Source of the DNA: an uncultured Bacteroidales bacterium
GTDB taxonomy: Bacteria > Bacteroidota > Bacteroidia > Bacteroidales > Bacteroidaceae
Direction: 5' to 3'
DNA length: 64,000 bases
Assembly (NCBI GenBank): GCA_902799655.1
Contig: CADCBH010000007.1
Span: 1-64,000 of the forward strand
Below the pieces are notes generated by a model. It had not been told where the DNA came from. It made no database searches and saw only the letters and a program-made list of their open reading frames with translations. Positions 1-6,655 of this stretch are shown here, piece after piece. The first letter of the stretch is position 1; the number at the start of each line of letters is the position of its first letter. The position numbers and the translations under genes were made by a program.

Positions 1-39
1 TTCTTTGGTAATCTCGTTCTTTTTTTGTACCTTTGTAAT

Positions 40-1557
40 ATGAAAAAGGACGAGATTATCAGTATGCTCCAGCAGCAAGTAGCCTTCCTGCAACAACAGC
101 TCGGGGAGGCCAACCGCAAGGTGGATGAGCTTCTCCGGAAGGTGTCATCGCTGGAGGAGATGCTCGTCCGGAAGAACCAGGAGGAGCAGAAGCAGCGCAA
201 TGTCATCAAGGGCCTGGCGAAGATACAGCAGAACAAGTCTGAGAAGCAGACCCCGCCAGCCGCATCTGATTCGGAAACTGCGCCCCGGACAGAGCCGAAG
301 CCAAGGGCGAAGACCAACTACGGGGCCAGGCGTAAGGATCACTATGAGGTAGAGGTCGAGGAGGAGGACGTCTATCCTGACGATTCCCGCTTCGATGAGA
401 TGAAGGCCCGCCTGATAGACACCCATGACGTGGTACGCTACATCCTCGTACCCATGCGCTTCATCAAGAAGGTCTATCATGTACGCGTCTATACGCAGGA
501 CGGAGCCGTCATGGAGGGCAAGGCCCCCGTCGCTCCCCTGCTGGGCTCGAACTACGACGGCTCCTTTATCGCAGGCATCGCCCAGCTGCGCTACATCTAC
601 TCCATGCCCGTGGAGCGTATCGTCAAATACTTTACAGAGAACGGCTTCGACATGGACAAGGGCACTGCCCACGGGCTGCTGCGCAAGACAGAGGCCATAT
701 TCGAGAACCTGTACAGGGCAATGGGGCTGGCCGTCAAGGAGGACGACTACCTGGCAGGCGACGAGACTTATCATCGCGTACTTGTCAAGATGCCTGGCGG
801 AAAGGGCTCGAAGAAAGGATACATCTGGGTAGTGACAGCCATGCACACAGGACTGGTCTATTATTTTTATCACGACGGATCAAGAGGACAGGATGTCATC
901 CTTAACTATATAGGCGACTATGGAGGAACCTTCCAGTCAGACGGATTCTATCCCTACAGGAAGATGGCTGCAAAACTTACGAGACTCTCCTGCCTACAGC
1001 ATGTGAAGAGGAAATTTCTCGACTGCGATGATGACGGTGAGGCACAGACTATAGTCAGGCTTATAAACGAGCTTTACCAAATGGAGCATCATCATAGGAT
1101 TGAGACAGACGGCTGGACGGTAGAGAAAAACCTCCGCTGGAGACAGAAGTATGCCCCCAAGATACTGAAAGAGATACGCAAGAGGCTTGACCGGATGGCG
1201 GCAGACCCGGAGATGCTGCCCAAGTCGGACAAGTATATTGCCGTGCACTATATGCTCAACGAATGGGAAGCCATCGGAAATATCTTCACCAGGGGAGACT
1301 ATCATTTGGACAACAACCTCGTTGAGAGACTCAACAGGTACATATCGCTCTCAAGGAGAAACTCGCTCTTCTTCGGATCACACAAAGGAGCCCAGCGTGC
1401 TGCCATGTTTTACTCGCTGGCCTGCTCCTGCAGACTCAACAACGTCAATTTCTTCGAGTATATCTCAGACGTCATCAACAGAACTGCGCTGATGCAGCCG
1501 AATACAAGCATCAGCCAATACAGAGCACTCCTGCCAGACAAATGGAAGGACTTATAG
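40..1557 (+). CDS. IS66-family transposase (TnpC-like)
   Basis: DDE transposase of the IS66 family, 505 residues from the ATG at 40 (a TTG at 25 is in frame but less likely). Residues about 1-60 form a Gln/Leu-rich coiled coil, followed by a Lys/Pro-rich linker. The catalytic triad is readable as D241 (GDETYH), D301 (FQSDGFYPY) and E429 (NNLVERLNRY); the last sits in the typical IS66 block with a following FFGSHKGAQRAA. The Cys zinc-binding region found in many IS66 TnpC proteins is not evident. A TACCTTTG element at 28-35 lies only 4 bases before the ATG. The accessory tnpA/tnpB genes, if present, would be left of the window. The gene looks intact. I could not define the terminal inverted repeats. 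Confidence 0.93.
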   Translation: MKKDEIISMLQQQVAFLQQQLGEANRKVDELLRKVSSLEEMLVRKNQEEQKQRNVIKGLAKIQQNKSEKQTPPAASDSETAPRTEPKPRAKTNYGARRKDHYEVEVEEEDVYPDDSRFDEMKARLIDTHDVVRYILVPMRFIKKVYHVRVYTQDGAVMEGKAPVAPLLGSNYDGSFIAGIAQLRYIYSMPVERIVKYFTENGFDMDKGTAHGLLRKTEAIFENLYRAMGLAVKEDDYLAGDETYHRVLVKMPGGKGSKKGYIWVVTAMHTGLVYYFYHDGSRGQDVILNYIGDYGGTFQSDGFYPYRKMAAKLTRLSCLQHVKRKFLDCDDDGEAQTIVRLINELYQMEHHHRIETDGWTVEKNLRWRQKYAPKILKEIRKRLDRMAADPEMLPKSDKYIAVHYMLNEWEAIGNIFTRGDYHLDNNLVERLNRYISLSRRNSLFFGSHKGAQRAAMFYSLACSCRLNNVNFFEYISDVINRTALMQPNTSISQYRALLPDKWKDL

Positions 1558-1603
1558 CCTGCAAGGCGTCAGAGCGGATACGCTTACCCCAAAAGGGAGG
1601 GAG

Positions 1604-1632
1604 ACGGGAGGGACATTCGTTCTCCCTCCCGT
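1604..1632. terminator. GC-rich hairpin after the IS66 transposase
   Basis: A perfect 10-bp stem (1604-1613 with 1623-1632, ACGGGAGGGA/TCCCTCCCGT) and a 9-base loop lie 47 bases after the transposase stop. The surrounding sequence is rich in GGGAGGG and CCCTCCC tracts. No T-run follows, so it may be an element-end structure and not an intrinsic terminator. Confidence 0.45.
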
Positions 1633-1765
1633 ACCCTCAGCCCTTTGTACATCGGCATTTGAGAGGGGTGACGGGAGGAAGGGAGGGTAAAATCGCGCAG
1701 TCAACAAAAATCAGGGATTAGTCAGAGCGATAAGTAGAGTTACTATCAGAGAAAAGGCTTCTCTC

Positions 1766-1809
1766 TCATCGAGAAACGACGAGTTGCTCATCGAGAAACG
1801 ACGAGTTGC
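1766..1809. repeat. 22-bp direct tandem repeat, two copies
   Basis: The 22-bp unit starting TCATCGAGAAACGACGAG occurs exactly twice, at 1766-1787 and 1788-1809. It lies in the 482-bp gene-free stretch between the IS66 and RayT genes. The same stretch holds two copies of TACGTCACTTTCGA (1817-1830 and 1861-1874) and several GATGACGT motifs. I see no gene in 1558-2039. Confidence 0.8.
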
Positions 1810-1924
1810 TGAAAGGTACGTCACTTTCGACTCGTTTCTAACGTACTTTCCATCCGTTCCTACGTCACTTTCGAGTCGAAGATGACGTCGGAAGCACCGC
1901 AAGATGACGTTGGCACGACCCGAA

Positions 1925-1956
1925 TGCAACGCCACACTCAGACCTTCAGGTCAGAG
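1925..1956. repeat. REP-like hairpin element, copy 1
   Basis: The conserved head TGCAACGCCACA is followed by a hairpin, CTCAGACCT-tc-AGGTCAGAG (1937-1956), with one A-A mismatch. A second copy with the same head and a differently sequenced but still paired stem lies at 20984-21016. A short fixed head plus a small hairpin close to a Y1 transposase gene is the usual form of REP sequences mobilised by RayT proteins. The link to this RayT is inference. Confidence 0.6.
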
Positions 1957-2013
1957 AAAGTGACTATTGATAGAAAATGCCTAAAAAATTTTGGAAGTCT
2001 CCGAGAAAGTTTA

Positions 2014-2021
2014 TAATTTTG
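2014..2021 (+). promoter_or_regulatory. -7 promoter element for the RayT gene
   Basis: TAATTTTG matches the Bacteroidota TAnnTTTG -7 consensus and ends 18 bases before the ATG at 2040. No clear -33 TTTG was identified. Confidence 0.55.
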
Positions 2022-2039
2022 CAACGAAGGTAAAGAAGT

Positions 2040-3293
2040 ATGGGAGACATCAGGAAACCAACGGAGCATAACATGAAGCGGCGCAGCCATACACACGACT
2101 ACAGCCGCAGCGGATATTATCATATCACTATCAGCACGGCAAAGGCGCTTTATCAGCCGCTTGGACAGATGGCTGGCCAACTGGACAAACCCGATGGTGA
2201 CAGCGATGCACCGCATGTGGTGCTGTCGCCCTTGGGACAGATGGTGGAGCAGGAACTAAGGGAGAGTATCCAGAGGTATTACCCGATGCTCGAAGTGATG
2301 GATTATGTCGTCATGCCCGAGCATATCCATTTCCTGCTGGCGGCCCATAGAGACATCGTGTCGATGAGTGGCAAGCCCACGCATCTGGGCCTAGTCATCG
2401 CCGGCTTCAAATACGGTTGCAACAAGCGCTACTGGGCCATGATCGGTAAGGCCATACCGGCAAAGGCTGCCCCCACCCCGGCGCCCGAACCGCCGGCCAC
2501 TCGTCCCACAGTGCTTGGCGGTTCGGCCCCCACTCCTCCCACAGTGCTTGGCGGTTCGGCTCCCACTCCTCCCACAGTGCTTGGCGGTTCGGCCGCCAAG
2601 CTAGAATCCCCTCCCCTCTTCGATACCGGCTACTGCGACGTGATGCCCATCAACGAGGCGCAGCTCGCCACGCAGCGGGCCTACATCCGCGCCAATCCGC
2701 GCAACCGCCTGCTCCGCATGTCGCACCGTTCTTGGCTGCAACCGCAGCGGATGTGCGTAGAGACGCATCTATCGCTGCGCGCATTAAAGGGATATCTACA
2801 GCGCGAGTGCCTGGCAGTGCAGTTTAATGAGGAAATATGGCAGGACATATCCGGATGGCTAATCGTCAAGGACGGAATGATTTATTGCGACAGGTACGGC
2901 AGTGACGAGCTGCTTCGCGATAGGCTTCTGCCTGTAGTGTGCCATCGGAAGGATGCACGCCTACACGATGAACAGCTACAGCGGTGTTTAGAGGCTGCTG
3001 GCCATGGGACCGTGATGGTGTCGGCACGTATTGCTAAGCGTGAACAGGAGATCATGGCTGCCGTACAAGAAAAGGCATATCCGGTGGTTGTCGTTGCCGA
3101 CAACGGATTCCCCAAGATTTACCATCCATCGGAGGACAAGCAGGAACGCTGTGCCGCAGGCAAGCTTCTACTGCTAACGCCATGGAAATATCACTATCGG
3201 ACATCAGAAGAGGCCATCACTGTTGCCGTCTGCAAAACCATGAACTGTATTGCCCAGGCCATTTGTCGGCAAAAGGATGACTGGTGGATGTAA
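2040..3293 (+). CDS. REP-associated Y1 (HUH) transposase with C-terminal extension
   Basis: IS200/REP-type tyrosine transposase; this family nicks and rejoins single-stranded DNA next to hairpins. The HUH pair is H95/H97 in EHIHFLL and the likely catalytic tyrosine is Y125 in FKYGCNKRYW. The Y1 domain fills about residues 12-140. A Pro/Ala-rich linker (about 141-185) holds an 11-residue unit, PTVLGGSAPTP, repeated three times. Residues about 190-417 are extra for the family: they include TGYCDVMPINE and a C-terminal alpha/beta segment (SARIAKREQEI, VVVVADNGFPKIYHPS, AAGKLLLLTPW). That segment reminds me of the DprA/SLOG Rossmann-like fold, but this is only an impression. An alternative start is M12 at 2073. 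REP-like and tandem repeats lie on both sides of the gene. Confidence 0.85.
   Translation: MGDIRKPTEHNMKRRSHTHDYSRSGYYHITISTAKALYQPLGQMAGQLDKPDGDSDAPHVVLSPLGQMVEQELRESIQRYYPMLEVMDYVVMPEHIHFLLAAHRDIVSMSGKPTHLGLVIAGFKYGCNKRYWAMIGKAIPAKAAPTPAPEPPATRPTVLGGSAPTPPTVLGGSAPTPPTVLGGSAAKLESPPLFDTGYCDVMPINEAQLATQRAYIRANPRNRLLRMSHRSWLQPQRMCVETHLSLRALKGYLQRECLAVQFNEEIWQDISGWLIVKDGMIYCDRYGSDELLRDRLLPVVCHRKDARLHDEQLQRCLEAAGHGTVMVSARIAKREQEIMAAVQEKAYPVVVVADNGFPKIYHPSEDKQERCAAGKLLLLTPWKYHYRTSEEAITVAVCKTMNCIAQAICRQKDDWWM
2505..2594 (+). repeat. 33-bp in-frame tandem repeat inside RayT
   Basis: The 33-bp unit starting CCCACAGTGCTTGGCGG occurs at 2505-2537 and 2538-2570, then partially at 2571-2594. It encodes the Pro-rich linker. 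CCGAACCGCC at 2485-2494 is the exact reverse complement of the GGCGGTTCGG inside each unit, so the first unit can form a 10-bp hairpin with it. Confidence 0.85.
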
Positions 3294-3343
3294 CTGACTA
3301 TGGCTGCATCCGTTTAACGAGTTCAAGCCGTAGTGCAGTCAGC

Positions 3344-3409
3344 AAATCTAGGATTTGTCATTGATAAATCTAGGACTTGCGAGCTTTAAATCCAGGATTT
3401 ATTCTCATT
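3344..3409. repeat. Array 1: three degenerate 22-bp units
   Basis: Units starting AAATCTAGGAT begin at 3344, 3366 and 3388 (exact 22-bp spacing). The first 10-12 bases are conserved and the remainder diverged. This is the first of three adjacent arrays in the 475-bp gene-free stretch after the RayT gene. Confidence 0.7.
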
Positions 3410-3421
3410 ATTCTTGCTTCA

Positions 3422-3484
3422 AGATAAAGGCAGGTTATTGCGAGATAAAGGCAGGTTATTGCGAGATAAAGGCAGGTTATTGCA
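3422..3484. repeat. Array 2: three 21-bp tandem units
   Basis: AGATAAAGGCAGGTTATTGC plus one base repeats at 3422-3442, 3443-3463 and 3464-3484, with only the last base differing. It directly follows array 1. Confidence 0.9.
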
Positions 3485-3491
3485 CGCTAAT

Positions 3492-3633
3492 CGCTTGCTC
3501 GAAGCAAGCGGCCCTTCTGCTCGAAGCAAGCGACCCTTCTGCTTGAAGCAAGCGACCCTTCTGCTTGAAGCAAGCGACCCTTCTGCTCGAAGCAAGCGAC
3601 CCACGAGGAAGAAGCAAGCAAGGCGCTTGCTTC
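3492..3633. repeat. Array 3: 22-bp palindromic tandem units with end hairpin
   Basis: A half unit at 3492-3510 is followed by four 22-bp units at 3511, 3533, 3555 and 3577. Each contains GCTTGAAGCAAGC or GCTCGAAGCAAGC. The first palindrome, CGCTTGC-tcgaa-GCAAGCG, forms a 7-bp stem. The array closes with a stronger 9-bp hairpin (3611-3619 with 3625-3633, GAAGCAAGC/GCTTGCTTC). Overlapping small ORFs encode only the repeat and are unlikely to be genes. Confidence 0.85.
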
Positions 3634-3693
3634 TTTCAAGCGTTTGACCCCTTATTTTACGTAATCCTTTACGCTAATTTCCATATATATTTT

Positions 3694-3725
3694 TTTGCTC
3701 ATCTCGAAGATTATTCGTAACTTTG
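3694..3725 (+). promoter_or_regulatory. Promoter of the InlB-repeat protein gene
   Basis: TTTG (3694-3697) and TAACTTTG (3718-3725), 20 bases apart, fit the Bacteroidota -33/-7 promoter. The ATG is 43 bases downstream. Confidence 0.75.
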
Positions 3726-3768
3726 TAACCAAATATAATTCACTAACTACAAAACAAAATCAAAACGT

Positions 3769-6003
3769 ATGAAGAAATTTTTTACTTTATTGACGCTACT
3801 CTTCACTATTGTGGGAGGGGCAAATTCTGTTTGGGGAGCATCGGAACTTGTGTATCATGGTGCAACTGATGCCACTATTTCAGGGACAACCTACACATCT
3901 GCTACAGGATTGACACTTGTTCAGTCAAATTCTAAAGAATTGGCATCTGGCAAAAATATTACTGTCAATTCTGCGGCATACACCTCTTTCAAGCTTTCAA
4001 CGGGTAGTAGAAATTTTACTGTCACAGCTCCTTCTGGGAAGGAAATCACAGCAATTACCATCTATTCTTACGAGAACAATTCAACACCGGAAGGAGGAGC
4101 TTTCACAATAGTAGCAGGAACCGAAATCTCCAATACAGCAGGAACAACGTTTACAAAAGGAAGTAACGATAACGCGACCCCTGATGTACAGAAATTTGTT
4201 TTTGCGCCAGCATCTTCTATTCAATTTAGTTGGACAGGCAAACAGAATTGCTGCGTTCTTGAAGTTGAGTATTTCAACACCTCTGATAGCAAATACACTT
4301 TGACGACTGCTGCGAACCCTTCAGAAGGTAAAAACACTATTGTGGCAAGTCGTCAATATTATAGCGGCTCTACTGCATTTTTGAACACGACTCCTGCTGA
4401 TGGTTATGTATTTTCAAACTGGACTAATGAGAGCAGCGTTGAAGTATCTGCTAGTGCAAAAGCATTCGTTACCATGCCTGCCTCTAACGTCACTTACACT
4501 GCAAACTTCACTTCAGGTAACACTCATACCATTACAGCAGAAATCGCAGATGGGCAAAGCACATATGGCTCAATTACTAACGCAGGTGCTAATGTAGTAG
4601 TTGAAAATGAAGAAATCACATTCGCTGCTACAGCAAACGAGGGATATGCTTTTATAAATTGGACCTCAGGTGGTTCAGTATATAGTACTAATGCCTCTAT
4701 TACCGTCACCTCAACAGCAGACGCCACTTATACAGCTAATTTTAAGAAACTCTTCAGGGTAACTTATGACAAGAGCAATTATATTGGCGATATCAATTCT
4801 TCAAAAATACTAAGCACCTATACAACAAGTGTGAACGAGAAATATGCAGACAAGAATGACAGCTACACTATCCCTGCATATGCAGACTTGTATTTCCACA
4901 GAGATGGATATACATTCGACAAATGGTCGGATGGTAATGGCAACTACTATGATTCTGGTGATGTAATTGTAAGCATGACAGCAGACGTAACATTAACCCC
5001 CACCTGGGCAACTGTTACGGAATCTTTGAGCAATTCACAAAATAAGAATATTGTAACTTGGAGTTTTGCAAAATCGAATATAATCTTTGCTGACTGGCAA
5101 AGTTCAGATTATGGTTACTATGTCCAAAAAGCAATTGTTAATGGAGAAACCGTCAGTTTACCAATGCAGATTGTTAATGGTAAGGTTGGAAACTATAACA
5201 GATCCGATGATTTGGCACAGACCAACCAAAATACGAAGTTTACTATCCCTGCTGTAAGCGGAATGGTTGTGGAGATTCCTGATGCCTATACAAATTTATC
5301 TACAACAACGATAGCAGGTTCTACTTCATACACAGGAACAGGAACAAAGTCAATCTCTTATACATATACTGGTGATGCATCGACAATTGATATTGTCATT
5401 GGAGAGAATAACCAGTATCTGAAAAGAATCGTTGTTACTTATCCTGTTACAGCAGCAAATGTTACTATTTCACCCGCCAAGGAATACACCACCTATGTAA
5501 CTGAAGCCCCTCTCGACTTCACAGGCATTGAAGGTTTGAAGGCTTATATCGCAACAGCGGTTTCTGAAAGCAACGTCCAAATGACACGAGTTAATAAAGT
5601 TCCTGCAGGTACAGGATTGGTACTCAAGACCTCAGGTTCTTCTTTTGATGTTCCTGTGTTCGATGGTACTGGTGCTGATAATGTCTCAGGAAACAAGATG
5701 GCTGGTTCTGCAACAGCAACGACAGCTGTAGCTGCTAATGCAGGTTACATTTTGAAGGATGGCGTATTCCAGCCCAGTTCTGAGGGTAATCTGCCTGCTG
5801 GTAAGGCTTACTTAAACATTGCAGTTAGTGGAGCCCGCGAGCTGACGATGAGTTTCGAGGACGATGATGTGACAGGAATTCAGTCAATTGAAAATGGAAA
5901 ATCGGCCATTGACAATTCTGTTTATGACCTCAGCGGTCGTCGCGTAGCTCAGCCCACTAATGGACTGTATATCGTGAATGGTAAAAAGGTAGTCATTAAG
6001 TAA
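3769..6003 (+). CDS. Secreted InlB-type repeat protein with type IX-like tail
   Basis: 744-residue exported protein of unknown function. A signal peptide occupies residues 1-24 (MKKFFTLLTLLFTIVGGANS). Residues about 25-170 look like a beta-sandwich. Two divergent InlB/Listeria-Bacteroides-type beta repeats follow (about 172-250 and 252-325), recognised by GYVFSNWT and GYAFINWTSGG, then a third with GYTFDKWSDG (about 335-415). Residues about 420-560 form another Ser/Thr-rich beta domain. The C-terminus has the tail motif VYDLSGRRV...GLYIVNGKKVVIK, typical of Bacteroidota surface sorting or anchoring domains. It starts a cluster with two small proteins and a pectate lyase, which suggests a cell-surface or plant-polysaccharide context, but no catalytic domain is visible. 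Confidence 0.85.
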   Translation: MKKFFTLLTLLFTIVGGANSVWGASELVYHGATDATISGTTYTSATGLTLVQSNSKELASGKNITVNSAAYTSFKLSTGSRNFTVTAPSGKEITAITIYSYENNSTPEGGAFTIVAGTEISNTAGTTFTKGSNDNATPDVQKFVFAPASSIQFSWTGKQNCCVLEVEYFNTSDSKYTLTTAANPSEGKNTIVASRQYYSGSTAFLNTTPADGYVFSNWTNESSVEVSASAKAFVTMPASNVTYTANFTSGNTHTITAEIADGQSTYGSITNAGANVVVENEEITFAATANEGYAFINWTSGGSVYSTNASITVTSTADATYTANFKKLFRVTYDKSNYIGDINSSKILSTYTTSVNEKYADKNDSYTIPAYADLYFHRDGYTFDKWSDGNGNYYDSGDVIVSMTADVTLTPTWATVTESLSNSQNKNIVTWSFAKSNIIFADWQSSDYGYYVQKAIVNGETVSLPMQIVNGKVGNYNRSDDLAQTNQNTKFTIPAVSGMVVEIPDAYTNLSTTTIAGSTSYTGTGTKSISYTYTGDASTIDIVIGENNQYLKRIVVTYPVTAANVTISPAKEYTTYVTEAPLDFTGIEGLKAYIATAVSESNVQMTRVNKVPAGTGLVLKTSGSSFDVPVFDGTGADNVSGNKMAGSATATTAVAANAGYILKDGVFQPSSEGNLPAGKAYLNIAVSGARELTMSFEDDDVTGIQSIENGKSAIDNSVYDLSGRRVAQPTNGLYIVNGKKVVIK

Positions 6004-6021
6004 TTCATGGAGGACACTATT

Positions 6022-6183
6022 ATGAAGAAAACATATATCAATCCCACATTGGAAGTGGTGAAAATCAATACAGGCGCGCAACTGCTGGCTGGTTCAACAA
6101 TACCAACTGGTACTACACCAACAGACCCAAGTGGTTCTGACGCCCGCTGGTTCGACGACGACGATTCATTCTTCGACGAGTAA
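6022..6183 (+). CDS. Small acidic protein, 53 residues
   Basis: Short ORF with the N-terminus MKKTYINPTLEVVKI, a middle QLLAGS followed by a Thr/Pro/Gly-rich stretch, and an acidic end with ARWFDDDDSFFDE. A GGAGG Shine-Dalgarno-like sequence at 6009-6013 lies 8 bases before the ATG at 6022, which supports this start over the in-frame ATG at 6007. It has no signal peptide or membrane segment. Proteins of this MKKxYxxPxxxVV form with an Asp-rich end occur widely in Prevotella-like genomes, to my recollection as uncharacterised proteins. No maturation enzyme is nearby, so a peptide-precursor role is speculation. Confidence 0.65.
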   Translation: MKKTYINPTLEVVKINTGAQLLAGSTIPTGTTPTDPSGSDARWFDDDDSFFDE

Positions 6184-6200
6184 ATCGCCTAAAAAATAAG

Positions 6201-6233
6201 GAGGATGGCAGGCATGTGGTCTGTCATCCTCTT
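6201..6233 (+). terminator. Hairpin after the small acidic protein
   Basis: An 11-bp stem (6201-6211 GAGGATGGCAG with 6221-6231 CTGTCATCCTC, one G-T pair) with a 9-base loop, 17 bases after the stop codon. The T-run is weak, so termination may be partial. Confidence 0.5.
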
Positions 6234-6293
6234 ACTAAAACGAGCAAAACAAGCTACTTAAAAACTAACAAACTAATTAATACAAAAAGGAAG

Positions 6294-6638
6294 ATGAAGA
6301 AACTTTTACTCTTTATGGGTATGTTCCTGCTGTCGATGAATATGATGGCAGAGGGAACGGAGCCTGAAAAAGTGGACGTGAAGGAGCTGACGAAGATCAC
6401 CTTCGACGGGGATAATGTCATCCTGCACTACAAAGACGGTACGACGACTGCCACCAAGGATATGGCGGAGGTGACGATCGACCTGAGCAATGCCACGAGC
6501 ATTGAGACACTGCGCCAAGTGGAGGAACTGAAGGGCCAGGCTGTGTACAACCTGCGCGGACAATATGTTGGCAACAGCGTGGTGGGACTGCCTAAGGGTG
6601 TCTATATCGCTGGACAGAAGAAAGTGATTATTAAATAA
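6294..6638 (+). CDS. Small exported protein with type IX-like tail
   Basis: 114 residues from the ATG at 6294; an upstream in-frame start would only add a Lys/Thr-rich stretch before the signal peptide. Residues 1-19 (MKKLLLFMGMFLLSMNMMA) form a signal peptide. The body is short and charged, with ITFDGDNVILHYKDGT. The C-terminus, VYNLRGQYVG...LPKGVYIAGQKKVIIK, repeats the tail motif of the InlB-repeat protein upstream, so this is almost a bare tail domain. It sits 17 bases before the pectate lyase gene and is probably co-transcribed with it. Confidence 0.75.
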   Translation: MKKLLLFMGMFLLSMNMMAEGTEPEKVDVKELTKITFDGDNVILHYKDGTTTATKDMAEVTIDLSNATSIETLRQVEELKGQAVYNLRGQYVGNSVVGLPKGVYIAGQKKVIIK

Positions 6639-6655
6639 ATAAGGAGGAACAGACT

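Noticed and set aside
28..35. TACCTTTG directly before the IS66 transposase as its promoter
   Set aside because: It lies only 4 bases from the ATG, and upstream tnpA/tnpB genes may be cut off by the window, so I did not list it as a separate promoter.
145..873. 242-residue ORF antisense to the IS66 transposase
   Set aside because: Shadow frame of a GC-rich coding region; Leu-rich low-complexity translation with no domain.
3422..3598. Possible CRISPR array
   Set aside because: The units are contiguous tandem repeats with no unique spacers and no cas genes nearby.
3414..3647. ORFs across the 21-22 bp arrays encoding LLEASDPSARSKRP-like repeats
   Set aside because: All overlapping frames are open because of the repeat; there is no start signal or homology, and the palindromic DNA structure explains the sequence better.
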